DNA of 64,000 nucleotides from assembly GCA_903857495.1 (NCBI GenBank), contig CAIOFF010000056.1, forward strand, positions 1 to 64,000, in the 5' to 3' direction. This DNA is from an uncultured Holophagaceae bacterium (lineage in GTDB: Bacteria; Acidobacteriota; Holophagae; Holophagales; Holophagaceae). Position numbers and translations under genes: made by a program. This document shows positions 61,386 through 64,000 of the stretch, one piece after another. Every line of letters starts with the position of its first letter. The first letter of the stretch is position 1. The notes under the pieces are model-generated. The model was not told the DNA's origin. It searched no databases and was given only the letters and a program-made list of their open reading frames with translations.

Positions 61386-62714
61386 CTACTCCAGCCCGAA
61401 GGTGGAGTTTTCCAGCTCCTTTTTAACAAAGGCCATGAACAGGTCGCCGGTGGCGCCGTCGATGATGCGGTGGTCGAAGCCCAGGCTGCTGAACATCATC
61501 TGCCGGATGGCGATGAAGTCCGTGCCATCGGGGCCGGTGACCACCACCGGCCGCTTCACGATGGCGCCCACGCCCTGGATGGCCACCTGGGGCTGGTTGA
61601 TGATGGGCAGGCCGAAGGTGTCCCCGTAGACGCCGGGATTGGTGATGGTGAAGGTGCCGCCGCTGATCTCGTCGGGCTTGAGCTGCTTGGTGCGGGCGCG
61701 CTCGGCCAGGTCGTTGAGGCTGCGGGCCAGGCCGCCCAGGTTCATCATGTCGGCGTTGCGCACCACGGGCACAATGAGGCCCCAGTCCAGGCTCACGGCG
61801 ATGCCGAGGTTGATGTCCTGCTTGTAGACGATGGTGTCGCCGTCCACGGAGGCGTTGACGACGGGATAGGCCCGCAGCGCCTTGCACGCCGCCATCATCA
61901 CGAAGGGGAGGAAGCTGAGCTTGGTGCCGAACTGGGCCTCGAAGGCCTGCTTGTGCTTGTTGCGCAGCTGCGCGACCCGGGTCATGTCGATCTCGAAGAC
62001 CGTGTAGACGTGGGCCGAGGTCCGGCGGCTGGCCAGCATGCCGTCCGCGATGACCTTCCGCATGCGGCTCATGGGTTCCACCTTCACGCGCTCGCCCGGG
62101 GCGAAGGCGGGCAGGGCGGGGGCCGGCGGCACGGCCAGGGCCGGCAGAAGCCCCATGGTCGGCGCGGAGGGGTCATGCACCGCCGGCAGGATGGGCGCGA
62201 TGCCGGTGGGGGCTGGTGCCACGGCGGTCTGGCCGGCCTGGTGGGCCTCCAGATCCTCCCGGGTGACGCGACCGGCCTGGCCGGTTCCCTGGAGCCGGCT
62301 GAGGTCGATGCCGTGCTGGCGGGCCATCTCCCGCACCAGGGGGCTGCTCTTGGTGCGGAGGCGGTCCTCCAGGCTGTTGGCGTCTTCGATGCCTCCTGTC
62401 TGCAGGGGAGGTACTACGGCGGCAGGCGTCGAACTCACCGTCACGGCCGGCGCGCCTGCGCCAGCGGGCTTCTCGGAAGCGTCCCCGATGCGGGCCACAA
62501 CCGTGCCCACAGGCACCGTGATGTTCACGTCCACCAGGATCTCCAGGAGCGTGCCTGTGGCCGGGGCGGGAATCTCCGCGTCCACCTTGTCCGTGCTGAT
62601 CTCGTAGAGGGTCTCGTCCTTCACGATGGCGTCGCCCGCCTGCTTGTGCCACTTGAGCACCGTGGCTTCAGCAATGCTCTCGCCCATCTGGGGCATGACA
62701 ACGTCAAAGGCCAT
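61386..62714 (-). CDS. 2-oxoacid dehydrogenase E2 (dihydrolipoyl acyltransferase)
   Basis: Lipoyl domain EISTDKVDAEIPAPATGTL; PSBD VREMARQHGIDLSRLQGTGQAGRVTREDL; catalytic FDHRIIDGATGDLFM. Confidence 0.95.
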   Translation of the reverse strand: MAFDVVMPQMGESIAEATVLKWHKQAGDAIVKDETLYEISTDKVDAEIPAPATGTLLEILVDVNITVPVGTVVARIGDASEKPAGAGAPAVTVSSTPAAVVPPLQTGGIEDANSLEDRLRTKSSPLVREMARQHGIDLSRLQGTGQAGRVTREDLEAHQAGQTAVAPAPTGIAPILPAVHDPSAPTMGLLPALAVPPAPALPAFAPGERVKVEPMSRMRKVIADGMLASRRTSAHVYTVFEIDMTRVAQLRNKHKQAFEAQFGTKLSFLPFVMMAACKALRAYPVVNASVDGDTIVYKQDINLGIAVSLDWGLIVPVVRNADMMNLGGLARSLNDLAERARTKQLKPDEISGGTFTITNPGVYGDTFGLPIINQPQVAIQGVGAIVKRPVVVTGPDGTDFIAIRQMMFSSLGFDHRIIDGATGDLFMAFVKKELENSTFGLE

Positions 62715-62723
62715 GGGGTGCTC

Positions 62724-64000
62724 CTAGGCAGGCAGGGGAGGGGTCTGGAGGTGGTGGCGGGTGAGGGACTGGAAGGCCTGAGCCACCTCCAGCAGCTTGA
62801 CATCCGAAAGGGCGGGCCCAATGAGTTGGATGCCGACGGGCAGCCCCGCGGTGAGTCCCGCGGGCATGGAAAGACAGGGCAGGCCCGCCAGGGAGGCGGG
62901 CACGGTGTAGGCGTCCGCCAGATACATGGCCAGCGGATCCGTGGTGCGGGCGCCGAAGGGGAAGGCCACACCGGGGCTGACGGGGGTCGCGAGCAGGTCC
63001 ACGGAGGCGAAGGCCTCCTCAAAGTCCCGGGCGATGAGGGTGCGGGCCTTGAGGGCCTTCAGGTAGAAGGCGTCGTAGTAGCCCTTGGACAGGCAGAAGG
63101 TGCCAAGTAGGATCCGGCGTTTCACCTCGTCGCCGAGTCCGGCGTCCCGGGTTTCGGCGATCATGCCGGGCAGCGTTCCGGCCGCGACCCGGTGGCCGAA
63201 GCGGACCCCGTCGAAGCGGCTGAGGTTGCTGGAGACCTCGCTGGTGCAGAGCAGGTAGTAGGTGTCGATGGCGAAGCGGGTGTGGGGCAGTCGGACCTCG
63301 CGGAGCTCGGCGCCCTGGTTGGCGAAGACCTGGAGGGCGGCCTCCAGGAGCTGGCGGGAGCTGGCCTCCAGGCCCTCGCCGAAGTAGTCCACGGGCACGC
63401 CGATGCGGAGACCCTTGAGCCGGGCCGGGCCGAGCGGGAAGAGACGCTCCCGGCCGGGCAGGTCCACGGAGGTGCTGTCGAGGGGGTCCCGGCCCGCCAT
63501 GGGCTGCAGGGCCAGGGCGATGCCCGCGGCGCTGGCAGCCACCGGGCCCACCTGATCCAGGCTGGAGGCCATGGCGGTGAGTCCGTAGCGGCTGAGGACG
63601 CCATAGGTGGGCTTGAGGGCGGTCACGTTGCAGAAGGAGGCGGGCAGCCGGACCGAGCCGCCGGTGTCGCTGCCCAGGGCCAGGGGCGCATAGCCAGCCG
63701 ATACGGCCACGATGGAGCCGCTGCTGCTGCCGCCGGGCACCCGGCTGGTGTCCCAGGGGTTGCGCGTCGGCCCGAAGGCGCTGTATTCGCCGCTGGAGCC
63801 CATGGCGAACTCGTCCATGTTCGCCTTGGCCACGGGCACCGCCCCCGCTTCCAGCAGGCGACGCACCACGGTGGCGTCATAGGGGGCCCGGTAGCCCCCG
63901 AGCACCCGGGAACCGCAGGACACGGGTAGTCCGGTCCAGTTCAGGTTGTCCTTCAGGACCACCGGCAGGCCGAGGACCGGGGAGCGCTCTCCGGCGCGCA
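62724..64000 (-). CDS. gatA: Asp-tRNA(Asn)/Glu-tRNA(Gln) amidotransferase subunit A, truncated by window edge
   Basis: NMDEFAMGSSGEYSAFGPTRNPWDTSRVPGGSSSGSIVAVSAGYAPLALGSDTGGSVRLPASFCNV amidase signature; reading frame continues to 64000. Confidence 0.93.
   Translation of the reverse strand, partial: RAGERSPVLGLPVVLKDNLNWTGLPVSCGSRVLGGYRAPYDATVVRRLLEAGAVPVAKANMDEFAMGSSGEYSAFGPTRNPWDTSRVPGGSSSGSIVAVSAGYAPLALGSDTGGSVRLPASFCNVTALKPTYGVLSRYGLTAMASSLDQVGPVAASAAGIALALQPMAGRDPLDSTSVDLPGRERLFPLGPARLKGLRIGVPVDYFGEGLEASSRQLLEAALQVFANQGAELREVRLPHTRFAIDTYYLLCTSEVSSNLSRFDGVRFGHRVAAGTLPGMIAETRDAGLGDEVKRRILLGTFCLSKGYYDAFYLKALKARTLIARDFEEAFASVDLLATPVSPGVAFPFGARTTDPLAMYLADAYTVPASLAGLPCLSMPAGLTAGLPVGIQLIGPALSDVKLLEVAQAFQSLTRHHLQTPPLPA

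Noticed and set aside
1-64000. CRISPR arrays, rRNA operons, complete tRNAs, intact transposases
   Set aside because: None seen by eye; only the decayed integrase/tRNA fragment near 7.0-7.3 kb

Overview
GC-rich bacterial chromosome segment. The gene content (futalosine-pathway mqnA, a complete liv branched-chain amino-acid ABC cassette, acyl-CoA catabolism genes, many PAS hybrid histidine kinases) suggests a Geothrix/Holophaga-like Acidobacteriota, but this is inference only. I see no rRNA, no intact tRNA and no CRISPR array. Left part (1-10 kb) is accessory-looking: a zinc-ribbon / DUF-SLT / solo DUF / orphan yidD cluster, then two closely related hybrid histidine kinases on opposite strands. 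Between the kinases lie a frameshifted tyrosine-recombinase C-terminus and a 3' tRNA-Arg-like fragment ending in CCA, which reads as the scar of an integrated element. 10-23 kb: an OPA-type MFS transporter with an untracked 30-aa small membrane ORF downstream, hisC flanked by two paralogous ~85-aa proteins, and a block of two-component genes. 23-29 kb: an AcuC/AcuB/GNAT-acyl-CoA-synthetase-like operon divergent from an AMP-forming acyl-CoA synthetase carrying a PX4GK motif. 29-40 kb: acyl-CoA dehydrogenase, porin, livKHMGF plus a CBS protein, POT-like transporter. 40-64 kb: S9 peptidase, pepQ, mqnA, ogt, speD, rRNA MTase, HD-GYP, fabZ-lpxA-era, a dense hairpin array, carbonic anhydrase, ABC ATPase, a PlsC-ACP-like-AMP ligase fusion lacking the phosphopantetheine serine, thiolase, YdcF/SanA, a large CehA/PHP-like protein apparently lacking metal-binding histidines, dnaB, a 2-oxoacid dehydrogenase E2 and partial gatA. 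All family calls are by eye from the translated ORFs; no database search was run.
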